A DNA stretch of 64,000 nucleotides from Psettodes erumei (taxonomy: Eukaryota; Chordata; Actinopteri; Pleuronectiformes; Psettodidae). Shown here piece after piece: positions 1 through 10,247 of this stretch. Made by a program: the position numbers and the translations under genes. The stretch spans positions 2,480,001 through 2,544,000 of the forward strand of contig JAFBJZ010000912.1 of NCBI GenBank assembly GCA_016785225.1, written 5' to 3'. The notes beneath the pieces are model-generated. The model searched no databases and had not been told where the DNA came from. It worked only from the letters and a program-made list of their open reading frames with translations. Position 1 is the first letter of the stretch. Each line of letters opens with the position of its first letter.

Positions 1-373
1 GTCCATTAAAAGATGCCCCCCCCCCTGCCTTTACAAGCTGATACGAATTTGATCGGAGGTTCTACGTTAAAACCCGATTAGCGGCTGAGTTGACAGTGTG
101 AACAGACTTGTTCTGGTAAGTTTAAGTGGAAGACAGGGAGTTTCGTCAGCAGCTGCGGTGGGGGGCGGAGGCGTGCTTAACGCTGCAGGATGAGCGGTGT
201 AAACCGTGAATGCGGCTGTACGTGTACAGTATATTATCATCCAGGTCGCACGTCTTACCGATCCCCATGTTCATGTGCAGCCACCAAATATGACACCAGG
301 CGGCCTTGCGAAATCTGTGCTTCGCCAATCGGAGCGTTTCCTGACGAGCAGTGGGCGGTCGCTTCTGCCGAGC

Positions 374-402
374 TTCCTCCTTCGGCCGGGCCGAAGGAGG
401 AA
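374..402. repeat. 29-bp perfect inverted repeat (hairpin)
   Basis: Two 14-base arms, ttcctccttcggcc and ggccgaaggaggaa, flank a single central g at 388. The arms are exact reverse complements. The site lies in a CpG-rich patch that also has a CCAAT box (325-329, ccaat) and a GC-box-like gggcgg around 353-358. A role is not shown by the sequence; it could be a regulatory palindrome or a chance structure. Confidence 0.85.
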
Positions 403-1576
403 ACAGGCACAGATAAGCAGATGTAACTTCTAACCATAATGTTAAGGTACGGGATCTTTAAAGCCGGGATTAAGGAATCATTGCACACATTTGTTTAAAA
501 TACTGAGCAGCTGCAAAACACACACCTTCTTAAATGAGTTGTGTGTGTGTATGTGTGTGGAAACTGGAGCAGAACATCATCATCGCCATAGCAACGTAAC
601 TCGACAAAGCTACCGACTTTGCTCTTAGGAATCCTTTGTTATACTTACATAACCGGTGTCGACAAATGTTAAAATGTAATGCTTTATTCAAACCGAAGGG
701 CCCAGACGCACACGCAGGAAGGTGTGAGGTTTGCCTTGACGACATTATTTAATCACGGCTAAATCATCAGGAACAGATCGGTTTGGTTCCATCAGATGAG
801 GAGCAAACAACCCACAACCGTCAACCTTCACGTGAAGTCACCACAACTGTTTTACCTCTGACCGACTAACATTTGTGCTCATGGGACATCCCCTTGTGCG
901 TCACTCGTCACTGCGCCTCGCACCACTTTATATATTATTGTAAGAGCCATGACAAGCATTGTGCTGCTAATTAACTGGTCAGCTTATCTCCACAACACAC
1001 ACACACATACTCTCATCTCTCTCTCGCAGTGTTTGCACTTGATATTGGCGGGATGTAAATTTTTAATGCCGACTTTTATACGGACGTCAACATTTAAAAG
1101 AAGCTGATCGAGGCAGTATGGTTTCCCGGCCTTTAATATGTCGGCGGTTCAGATAGTTTAATAATCGTCCCAGGGCAGAATCCAGAATGGACGATGTAGC
1201 AAGCAGCCAGTAAACTCGGAGCTAACTCAGACCTGAGCTCCCGGAGCAGAGATCGGAGCGCAGACTTAGCGCTCCTAAAACTCGCCAGCAGAAGTCCCCG
1301 CGGAGACCTCGTGAACGCGCTGTCCTGCATCGCCTTTGCGTAATTGATGTTTTGTCCCGCGCTCGCACACTGTACGTGCTGACGATTTAATGCAGGAAGC
1401 CCGCCTGCTTTTCCCGTCTCTCCGCGGTTTTCTCTGGGTCTCTCGGGGTTGAGGTGGGGACAGCAGAATTGATTTTTTTTTTTTTACTGTGCTCATGCTG
1501 CTATTGACTTAAGTGTATTTTAATGATCCACTCATATAATGGCGCATACTGTACATGGCCTATATCCTCTGCCTCC

Positions 1577-1602
1577 TGTGTGTGTGTGTGTGTGTGTGTG
1601 TG
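1577..1602. repeat. (TG)n microsatellite
   Basis: A run of about 13 TG units inside the gnao1 intron. Further CA/TG-rich sequence lies about 100 bp downstream (1680-1722). Confidence 0.9.
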
Positions 1603-1984
1603 GAGTATTGGGTGTGGTTGCAGGATGCCCTGTGAGGGTGGCAACGGAAGCTCCGCTGGAGCTAGGCACGGACCACGCACTCACACACACATCAATACGT
1701 GTGTGTGTGTGTTTGTGTGTGTTGTGGCTCCATTGGGGCGGTCTGCAGGAGGGCTGAACAACAATTAAATATTTCATCGCTTCCATTATTCAGCAACTGC
1801 TACAGTGAGGGAGGGAGGGAGACCGAGGGAGAGACAGGGAGCGAGGGAGGCGAGGTGTGCACCTCAGGGTGCTTTGGCAGTACATCTGGCATTTATATCA
1901 ATAGCATGAGTTGAATTGAAAAGGAGAGATGAGTCAGAAAATGACTTTTTAAAAAAAAATATGTCAGTATTCTACACTGTATGT

Positions 1985-2340
1985 TAAGAGGAGAACAGAA
2001 GAGGAGGGGGAGGAGAGATGAAGGTGGGAAGGGAGGAAGGAGAGGAGAAGTAAAGGGGAGGAAGGGATGTATTGGTAGATGAAGGAAAGGGAAGGGTGAT
2101 GCTGATGGAGGAGGGTGCGGCAGAATGGATGGGAAGGGCAGCAAGAGCGAGGGGGAGAGAGAGAGAGAGAGACACGATCGCATTCCTGGGAAATGAGGAC
2201 GGTCGCCATGGCAACTGCAGCCGAGCATCACGTGATGCGGAGGAGGGAGAGCGAGCGAAAGAGAGAGGCAGAGCAGGAGGGCGGGGTGCGCCCGCAGACG
2301 GCGGAGAATGGAGAGGAGATGGTAATGAGGTGAAGTGAAA
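1985..2340 (+). repeat. Purine-rich (GA/GGA) tract
   Basis: About 350 bases that are overwhelmingly A and G on the + strand, with only scattered pyrimidines and an (AG)n core near 2155-2172. Open frames on both strands here are simple-sequence translations. Such tracts can form triplex (H-DNA) or act as splicing enhancers in RNA; neither is demonstrated here. The 3' part (2202-2238) contains the X-box and E-box listed separately. Confidence 0.75.
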
Positions 2341-2743
2341 TAATAAAAAGAAAAATGGAGGGATAGATGGAAGGACTGCGTGAGGAGAGGTGCACGACAG
2401 CGAAAGTCACAAGTGTGTCGGAGCGCGTTCATTGCCAGGGTTCTTTTTTTTTTTTTTTTGTAGGCCGCTGGATTATAGTGACGTCACGTGAGGCTCGTCT
2501 AGAGGAGGAATGATAAAGGGTAGCTCACGAAAGTCAAGGTGGAGGAGGGGGCGGTGCTGATTGACAAGACGGATGAACAACATGATTTAAAGAGTGAAAG
2601 AGTGAATCCAAAAATAGCAGCGAGAAGCGGCTGGGTGGGAGACAAAAAGAAGCCAGAGAAAAGCGGGGAGCGAGAGCGGCCTCCTCTGCCGCCATCTGAT
2701 TTGCCGCACGCTCGCCGTGACGTCGGCAGTCGCGCGTGCGCAT
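2202..2743. promoter_or_regulatory. Intronic cluster of promoter-type motifs
   Basis: Several textbook binding motifs fall within about 540 bp. They are an RFX X-box GTCGCC-AT-GGCAAC (2202-2215), a 14-bp perfect palindrome gcatcacgtgatgc (2225-2238) with an E-box core, and a full CRE overlapping an E-box, TGACGTCACGTG (2479-2490). A GC box GGGGCGG (2547-2553), a YY1-type GCCGCCATCT (2688-2697), a TGACGTCG (2718-2725) and an NRF1-like GCGCGTGCGCA (about 2733-2743) follow. This combination is typical of CpG-island promoters and neuronal enhancers in vertebrates. That it is an active internal promoter or enhancer is inference. Confidence 0.5.
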
Positions 2744-4252
2744 TTTTCATCATCCGTTTTTTGGTTTTTCTCACATTCCCGTCACGTCCGTGTCTCGTAG
2801 ATGCTGCGTGTCACTGTGTTCCCTCCCGCTTGTCGGACGCTAATGTTGCCTTCAGAGTCTGGCCAGTGTCAACGGGCAACACACTGATGTTATGGTCCTT
2901 GCTCATCTGCCCAACTTTCACATCTCAGGCTTCATCACCTCAGATGATTCCAGTATTTAACACATAACACATGTTTTTTTTCTCATATTTCCAATCTTTC
3001 ATAGCGCGTGAAGCTCATTGGAGGGGGTTTTTATGAAACTCATACGACGGCAGGGATTGCTGTGGCGCGAACAACTGCCAGGGGCTGTGACTTAATAAAT
3101 GTCATTGATTGCATAAACACGAAAATCTATCATGCCGCCTGCCAAGTGCCGGTGTTGATTGCGAGGTCGTGGTGGACACCTGAGCAGCCTAATGAGGTCT
3201 GTATGCGGGCAAAGTGACGACCGTCCTTAATCTGGTGCAAGAAAAAACAAAACAAAACATCTGAAGACATGGTTGAATATTTATCAGAGGAATAATTTCC
3301 CAGCAGCCTGGTGTTTTTGATAAAAAGAAAAAAAAATACAGAATTTGAATTGAGCCCTTCTCACCATCCTGAGACATGAAGGCGGAGATTTATCCCCAGG
3401 TTACATGTGATGCGGCGCAGATTCATTGGTTTTCTCCTTTTGACTTTGGGCCTTCGTTGTAAATGGCAAATTTGTGCGCGCGAGACAAACCAAGGGATGA
3501 CACAACTGTTGAGTCTCGCTTTTCAGGAGACGGCGTGAGAGGAAGAGTCGCTCTCGTCACTCAGTGAATCAACACAGCTTACCACACAGCATGGGAGACT
3601 CTGGGCTCCTCCCTCTAACGCCGCCAGGTCGTCACCTCGCTCTGTCTGGAGTTACTGTGTGCTTTCAATTGGTGCTATACAAATAAAGTTGGAGTGGATT
3701 GGACACTGAGAACAAAAGTGCGTATGGCAAAATGGGTAGCAGTGGTAGAAGTGGTAGCAGCTAAGGTAGCTCTGTTGAACTCTGATTTGCCGTCACTAAG
3801 TTCCTCGGGTTAATTTAGAGCCGGCCATATGCTTTGCCACAACACATCGAACTTGTGTTGGCCCTCGATTACTCAAGCTCGTCGCAAACTAATTGGAAGC
3901 CGGCGTTTGATGTCGGATGATTAATGCCGCCGATAAACGGCCGCAACGCAAATGGGATGATGCATAAGCAAGCTGCCAGGAGCCTGGGCACGGGCCCGCT
4001 GATTGATCGACGGTAATGAAGATGAAGACGGCGTTTGCTTTTGCCCGAATAGATGTCAGAAGGAATAAAAAGTCTATGTGATGGAAAGCACAGCTCGCCG
4101 AGTTCGTTCACACGCAGTCAAGTGATCTGGTCATTATCAGGTCCCTGCAGTAAGTTGATTAGTGCGGCATGATGTAATGAAAACGACCTGCTTTACTTCA
4201 CGGGGTTTGGGGATTAGAAGGAGGCCATTCAGTCCGACCCGCGCACTCCAGC

Positions 4253-4294
4253 CTCGCGAGATGTGAGCCGCCAAGTCTCGTCTGCGCGTGCGCA
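4253..4294. promoter_or_regulatory. CpG-rich patch with Kaiso-like and NRF1-like motifs
   Basis: The sequence ctcgcgaga (4253-4261) closely matches the TCTCGCGAGA promoter element, and tgcgcgtgcgca (4283-4294) resembles an NRF1 site. They lie 21 bp apart in a short CpG-rich stretch inside the intron. Binding and function are untested. Confidence 0.35.
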
Positions 4295-4990
4295 CGATAA
4301 CAACCCAGGACGGGAAACGCGCCGCCGAGACGCTTGGCGTGGCAGGATGAAAGAAATTGCTCCACTTACTTTTAGCCATACCTCGCATTTAAAAAGAAAG
4401 TCGACTATTTGTAAACTGCAAACTCATTATGCAGTTTTCGCGCGCTCACGGTAAATGGCTGTTTCGGTGAAAATTGCAAAAGGCTTCATCGAGCAAATCT
4501 AATTACTGCCAGAGTGCATGGAAACATCTGTTTTGGTGTAATCAGATTATTATAGTCTTGGTTGTGGTGTGTGCGATGCTACCGATGGATGGAGTTGTGT
4601 CTCCCTCCGTTCGACCGGGATGATTCACGCGAGCCGAAGCTAATTACTTCTCCAGTTTCCTTGACAACTGCTAGTCCGACCGTGCCTTTGGGTAGAAGTG
4701 TGAGTGGAGAACGTGGAGAAGGTGACGGTGCAGGAAAATAAAGATCATTTCTACTGTGTTTGGCTTAACAGTCCAGTGCTATCACAACATCTCAAACACG
4801 CGCGCGCACAGTCACTGTGTCTTCCAGTATGTCTGTTTAGACAGTGTCCCTGGCTTCAGCTGCGGGTTTAAAGTGTGTCTGTGGCCCGGCGCCCAGCACT
4901 TAAACTGTGTGACACACACACACACACAGGAAACAGACTCACTTCTTCCTGTGCCGTCTCCTCATTCCTACCCACGCACCCAAATGTAGG

Positions 4991-5017
4991 CACACACACA
5001 CACACACACACACACAC
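4991..5017. repeat. (CA)n microsatellite
   Basis: About 13 CA units in the gnao1 intron. A shorter CA run is at 4913-4928. Confidence 0.9.
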
Positions 5018-5900
5018 TCGTTCTCTCGCTCTTATTCCTGATCGGGCCGACTTTGAGAGGAAGCTGGAACCGAGCCGCTTTGCCCCTCGGACCGCGGGCT
5101 TGGGTTTAAATGTGTCTCGCGGACATGGACGCTGCCACTGTTCCTCAGTGCTGACCACAGTGTCAGAGGGCAAACCAATCCATGTCTCATGTTTATTTTG
5201 TTTGGCAGACTCGGCCACTCGCTGCTTTTTTTTTTTTCCTCTCCCCCACGCGCACACAGAGAAATGATATGAAACCAAAAGCTATTATTATTATTGTTCT
5301 GGGTTGATGATAAGAACAAAGGCAGAGCTGGAGGGTGAGGGGCTGACAGAAAGTTGTCGTTGAAAAAAGTTGCCTCGTTCATCGTCAAGTGGGACAGGAG
5401 TGGATTTATTTTTGTGTCCCCCTGAAATCTGCTGAACGCTGTTTCAGGTTCTGATTTGAAAACGGGTAACAGACTCCCATCAGAGTTTGTCCACCGCATG
5501 ATTTTTCCTAAACAAATTTAATGGGTCCTTATTAACCACGTTTGTGAAAGTTGGTAAAAAAAACTAACAAAACAAAACAACAAAAACGAATATGGGTCGG
5601 AAAAGGAAAAGGGAATTTGGTTTGTTTAAGCAGATGGAGGGGCAGCAGACGTGTTGCTGCAGAGGGATGGTTTGCTATAGGTTTGGACAAGAGACAAGAG
5701 ACGTAATGCTGTGATTGTCCATTGAATGGAGGGACAGAGGTAAGGAGGGACAGAAAGGAGCAGATGCGGAGGATGTGCGATGATGATGATGATGATGTTA
5801 CTGACGGTGGTGATGATGGTGTCAGTCATGATTGCCTATTCAGTGTCCAGGCGGGGATGTAGAGCAGGCAAATAGATAGCAAGCCTTTCATTAGACTGGA

Positions 5901-5902
<2 letters not shown>

Positions 5903-5934
<32 letters not shown>
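5903..5934. repeat. (AC)n microsatellite
   Basis: About 16 pure AC units in the gnao1 intron. Confidence 0.9.
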
Positions 5935-5938
<4 letters not shown>

Positions 5939-6654
5939 TTGCATTCATCCAGGCTGCCACCGTCAAGGTGGAGTGACGCGAAGACAAGAAGTGTTCAGCA
6001 TATTCAGCTATTTGTGCAAGAAAACTTTTTTACTGACTGTCGCATGAATTCTAACAGATAAAAGGTTAAAAATCTCAAAAAGAAATGTACAGAACTCTCA
6101 CACACATATAATTTTGTGAACACCATGAACTTTTTTTTTTCTGTGATGCATTGTGCTGGACAGGGAGCACTCAGAGCTAAACCAGACTGCCTTCTGCTGC
6201 TGCCTTTGATAAGCAGGACCCTGAACATCGGTTTTAACACGATATGTAGTTATTAGGTCCAGTATTAACATAATAAATATTGATTAAGGGGCCATTAGAC
6301 AATAAATGTCCTTTATAAGGATGTTGTTGGGTTATTTATTTAATCTGCTGTAAGCTTTTAGCAACTAAGATCCTTTTATGGCGCTCCTGTCTTACATAAT
6401 GTATATGATTACTTCTGAGTTTTCTGTTAGCGATCAACAAGCTGTTAGAGAAGGATCAAGACTAAGTAAGAGGTATTACAGCCATAGAATCGCTGTCAGT
6501 AATTGTACAGTATAAACACAAAAAAAACTCAATCAAAGCAGAAGTATGGGACAAATGCAGACACGCTTGTCACACATTCTTTACACACACACACACCTAG
6601 GCGACAGAGTTAAAAACGGTTTAACACAGCAGAGGAGAGCGAAGCTCATGTCGG

Positions 6655-6980
6655 TGTCACGGAGGTGAGAAAAGGAGGAGCAGGGTGAGAGGAGGGGAGG
6701 AGGCGCAGCTCTGAAGGGAGAGAGGAGGTCGCTGATTGACGGAGCGGAGAGGAGAGAGTCGGTGGGGGGTAGCAAAAAATAGAGGCGGAGGGTGGGAAGA
6801 AGGCCAGGAGAAGCGAAAGGGCAGCGAGCTCGGCGCGACTGAAAGAGGGGAGGCGGGTGTGAAGAATAAAGGAAGGGAGGATGGACAGATATCCTGGGGA
6901 AAAAAAGGGAAGGAGGAGAAACTCGACACCAGGGGAGGGCGAATGCTCGAGATGGAAACAAACAGGGTCACGAGCACAGA
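6655..6980 (+). repeat. Second purine-rich tract
   Basis: About 320 bases dominated by G and A on the + strand (aggaggggaggagg-like runs). The minus-strand open frames here are Ser/Pro/Leu-rich translations of the complementary pyrimidine tract and show no domain. Confidence 0.7.
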
Positions 6981-9688
6981 TGGAAGGAGATATGAAGGAC
7001 AGACAGATGATAATTTTAAAAAAAACACAGCGTGTAAGAGATGAGTGCAGATAGAGGTCAGATAGGAAGAGGCTAATGATGGAGGGATGGCTAATGGCTG
7101 AAAGAAAGGCCGAATGGATGGATGGCGATGCACAGGAAGGAGGAAACCGCCTGCAATAAGGAATCAAGGGAATAATAAAGAAAATGAGAGGTCTGGTTTT
7201 GAGGCCTTATTGAGGCCGGTGACACGCACAAACAGGCCAGGTGGAGGAACGAGGCCACCGCCTCCGCCTGGGAAGACCTGTGCACAGGGATGGAGTTCCA
7301 TCGCGTTTGACTGGATATGAAAACAGAGCCAACCGCCCCGCTGTGCTATACCTGCACTGTTGAAAATAAATACAGTGTAATCATTAAGCAAATAGCGTTC
7401 TTCTTTAAAATGACATGAAATATTTCATGCATGTTCGGCCGGTGCAAATGTTCCCTCCCCGTCAAAAGCCACAAGAAATGGCCCAAGAAATGTATAAAGA
7501 AGAAAGTAACATAATAATTTCACTCACTGACTAATCTTAACGTGTGAATGCCGTCGTCTGATCTTTAAATAACTCTGTCAGTAATGAATGCTTGATGATT
7601 GGCACCAGTTGTGTTCAAATCAGGATATTTCTGTGTGTGCGTCACACTTAATCTCACCTGAGGGCAAAATCACTGCGCGGCTTCAGATCGCACAATCTGA
7701 CCGGCTGCAAAATTCGGCGCAGCGGTGCGCTCGTCCCCCGTCCACGTCTGCCGGAGAAGCCGTCGCTGAACTTCCTGAATGGACGCGGGGTCGGCCCGCG
7801 GTGAGGCCGGCCGGTCGCGCCGGCCGACTCCCAGGTGTGACTCTTTCGGACATGGTGGACGGGGCGGGTCAAGCCTCCAAACTCACGCAGTCTGTTACTG
7901 TCTGCCACTGATCGCTTTGTGCTCTGTTAATTTCTGGGGGATGTGGAAAGTCAAACGTCGTGCCTTCGCTTGTTGTAATTTCAGCCTGAGTGCTGCATGA
8001 TCTAATTAGAATGTCTGGATAAAATTACAGTAAGGGGAGCAGCAACGCTCATCCTGCTGTTATACGGTTTCACTGGAAGATTGAAATTCTTTATGACATA
8101 AAACCTCGTCGGTATTGTTCCAGCGTTTGAGTGAGTCAGGTGCAGCGTTGCACAGATTACATGACTTCGGTGGCGTTGAGTTGCGTAGATGTGTCACGGT
8201 GTTATTAGAGTTTGCTGACTCAGCGATCTCCAGGGCCACAGTGCTGCTTGTGTCACATTTACAGAAATTGGTTTTAATTGTACGTGCTAATGAAGTACAT
8301 TAAAGCCCAGCGTTCCTTTGGGTTTTATTAAGTTTTATTTTGTTTTATACCACCAATCATAGTAAGAATATGTGGTTTCAAGTTTAGAGCAGGAATCAAG
8401 CGTCTTGTCTTTTACACGCTATGTAATGAGGAGGGTTTTTTGGTTGGTCCCCCTACTTATTGTTTGATCTATATTTTTACTCATACAGTTGTCCCTGAAT
8501 GTTATTTCATTTATTTGTAACTTCTTATCATTTCTTATTGATTCATCGTCGACAGACTGCCGCGATGCATCTGTTCACGTGCGCGGCTGCTGAAAGATGC
8601 CTGGTCACGTCTCGTAGGAAGAAAAAAAAAACCTGTGTTTAACATTTCGTCCGTTGCGCGCAGCTGCGAAACTTCTGGGATCTGTAGCTTCACCAAAGAT
8701 CCGCAGTACAAAGGCCAGCGCCTCAGTGCCCTACACATGTTACTGTATGCAAGAATGACTGTGTAGGAGGAGGTAAGTGCCAGGAACAGGAATCGATAAC
8801 AGCAAAGAGCAAATGGGGGGATGGGGGGTGGAGGGGGGCAAGATGCTGGTAATGGCAGAGCCATCTAAGTGAGATCTCTGCAGCAGGTTTGCTCGGAGCT
8901 AAGTGGCTCCAAAGATTTTCCATAAACACGGGATGACGTGTCTCACACAAATTGAGCAAAGAAATATGATCTTTTCTTCACAGGCTGAGGTAGATGTAGG
9001 AAGGTATTTTATTAAATGCATGCATGAGGCGCGCTGTATAAATAAACACAATTATACAGATTACATTCCACCATCAGAGAATGAATGTTATCCCCCTCAT
9101 GGACTCAGCGGTGAGCGCTCTGCCTCCGTCCAGCAGCCTGTGTATTTAAAACAGGCTGATGTGAGCTGGAGCTGGCAGCTTTGGGGTTTGAAGACACCCC
9201 TTCTTTTCAGTCACGTCAGTTTCTAATTTATCCGCCTCTTTGTGTGGGAGCGGCTCAGTGCGGACCGGCGGTCTCTGCCCCTCAAGGAAGCAGGAGCCAG
9301 ATCGCCCCCGCGTGACGGCGGCCCCCCCCTCGGCCCCTCTGCGGCCAAACAAAGACAAAGCCGGCACGGCTTTTAAAGGAGTTCATTAAGCGTTTTTTTT
9401 GTGTGTGGAAGGTGCGCCCACGCGACAGCATGATGAACTCGGGAGTCTCCGTGAACCGCAGCGGCTCCGCGGCGCGTCCCTGTATCTGCAGCGACACATG
9501 GGCTTTAAATGGCGCTTTTGTGAAGGCCGAGAGAATGGACCGGTGGAAACGCTCTCACTCTTCTCTCCCCCTCTTTAATCTTGCTCTCTGCTCCTGTCAT
9601 CTGCGGTAATCGGCTCCTGTGGTTGTTGCCTCCAAGCCTCCTCCCCTCTCTTTTTCATCGTCCATCCATGTTAAACCTCCCCCTCTGG

Positions 9689-9690
<2 letters not shown>

Positions 9691-9746
<56 letters not shown>
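9691..9746. repeat. (CA)28 microsatellite
   Basis: A pure 56-bp CA repeat about 270 bp upstream of the next gnao1 exon. Confidence 0.95.
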
Positions 9747-9747
<1 letters not shown>

Positions 9748-10018
9748 TTTGTTTTTCGAGCTTTTCTGCCACGTCTGATCGTTCCACATTTAAATGAGCT
9801 GCGAATGCGCTGTCGAATTACATGCAGCATTTCTGGTGCTCATGTGTACAAGGCTGCGCTGTGTTGAAAATGCATTGTACAGGCTAACAGTGTGTCCATG
9901 ATGTAATGCTTTAATAATTCATGTGATGTTTGAATCATGTTAGCCAAAAGATCCCGCTCCCACCCAGGCCGCTGACAGCACTAACCCACTGCTCCTTCCC
10001 GTCTGTGTCACCTTGCAG

Positions 10019-10179
10019 GCGGATGCTAAGATGGTGTGCGATGTTGTCAGTCGCATGGAGGACACGGAGCCGTACTCCGCCGAGCTGCTCTCCGCCATGA
10101 TGCGCCTGTGGTCCGACTCTGGCATCCAGGAGTGCTTCAGCCGCGCCCGGGAGTACCAGCTCAATGATTCAGCACAGTA
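10019..10179 (+). CDS. gnao1: gnao1 exon: Go-alpha residues 102-155 (helical domain)
   Basis: This is an internal coding exon of the Go alpha subunit, a plasma-membrane GTPase that couples receptors to ion channels and adenylyl cyclase. It starts in phase 0 after ccttgcag and reads ADAKMVCDVVSRMEDTEPYS, then SAMMRLWSDSGIQECFSRAR and EYQLNDSAQ. It ends with TA before the donor gtacgt. The 161 nt encode 53 codons plus two bases. Residues 102-155 are assigned by counting back from the C-terminus of the 354-residue protein. This segment belongs to the all-helical domain that closes over the nucleotide. The match to vertebrate Go-alpha is nearly residue for residue, with small changes such as Y for F in EPYS. 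The frame is intact. An in-frame TAG overlaps the donor, so an unspliced transcript would terminate here. Confidence 0.97.
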
Positions 10180-10207
10180 GTACGTACACGTGGTCGTTAC
10201 TCAAATC

Positions 10208-10210
<3 letters not shown>

Positions 10211-10246
<36 letters not shown>
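10211..10246 (+). repeat. (GT)18 microsatellite next to an exon donor
   Basis: Thirty-six bases of pure GT begin 31 bp after the donor of the exon ending at 10179. GU-rich intronic sequence near a 5' splice site can bind splicing factors of the CELF or TDP-43 type; this role is inferred, not shown. Confidence 0.95.

Positions 10247-10247
<1 letters not shown>

Larger units (their letters stand above)
1..10018 (+). other. gnao1: gnao1 intron (5' part outside window)
   Basis: No coding exon of the upstream part of the gene is recognisable here: no P-loop exon and no match to residues 1-101. The stretch is therefore read as the intron preceding the exon at 10019, with the first exons left of the window. 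It holds CpG-rich patches (about 170-430, 2200-2760, 4230-4330, 7720-7860, 9240-9490), purine-rich tracts (about 1985-2340 and 6655-7000) and many CA/TG microsatellites. Open frames in the purine-rich and CA-rich parts are low-complexity and judged non-coding. Confidence 0.8.

Noticed and set aside
1893..2432. 179-codon minus-strand open frame
   Set aside because: Ser/Pro/Leu-rich translation of a pyrimidine tract complementary to the purine-rich block; low complexity.
6646..7167. 173-codon minus-strand open frame
   Set aside because: Same reason: complement of a GA-rich tract, no recognisable motif, several overlapping frames equally open.
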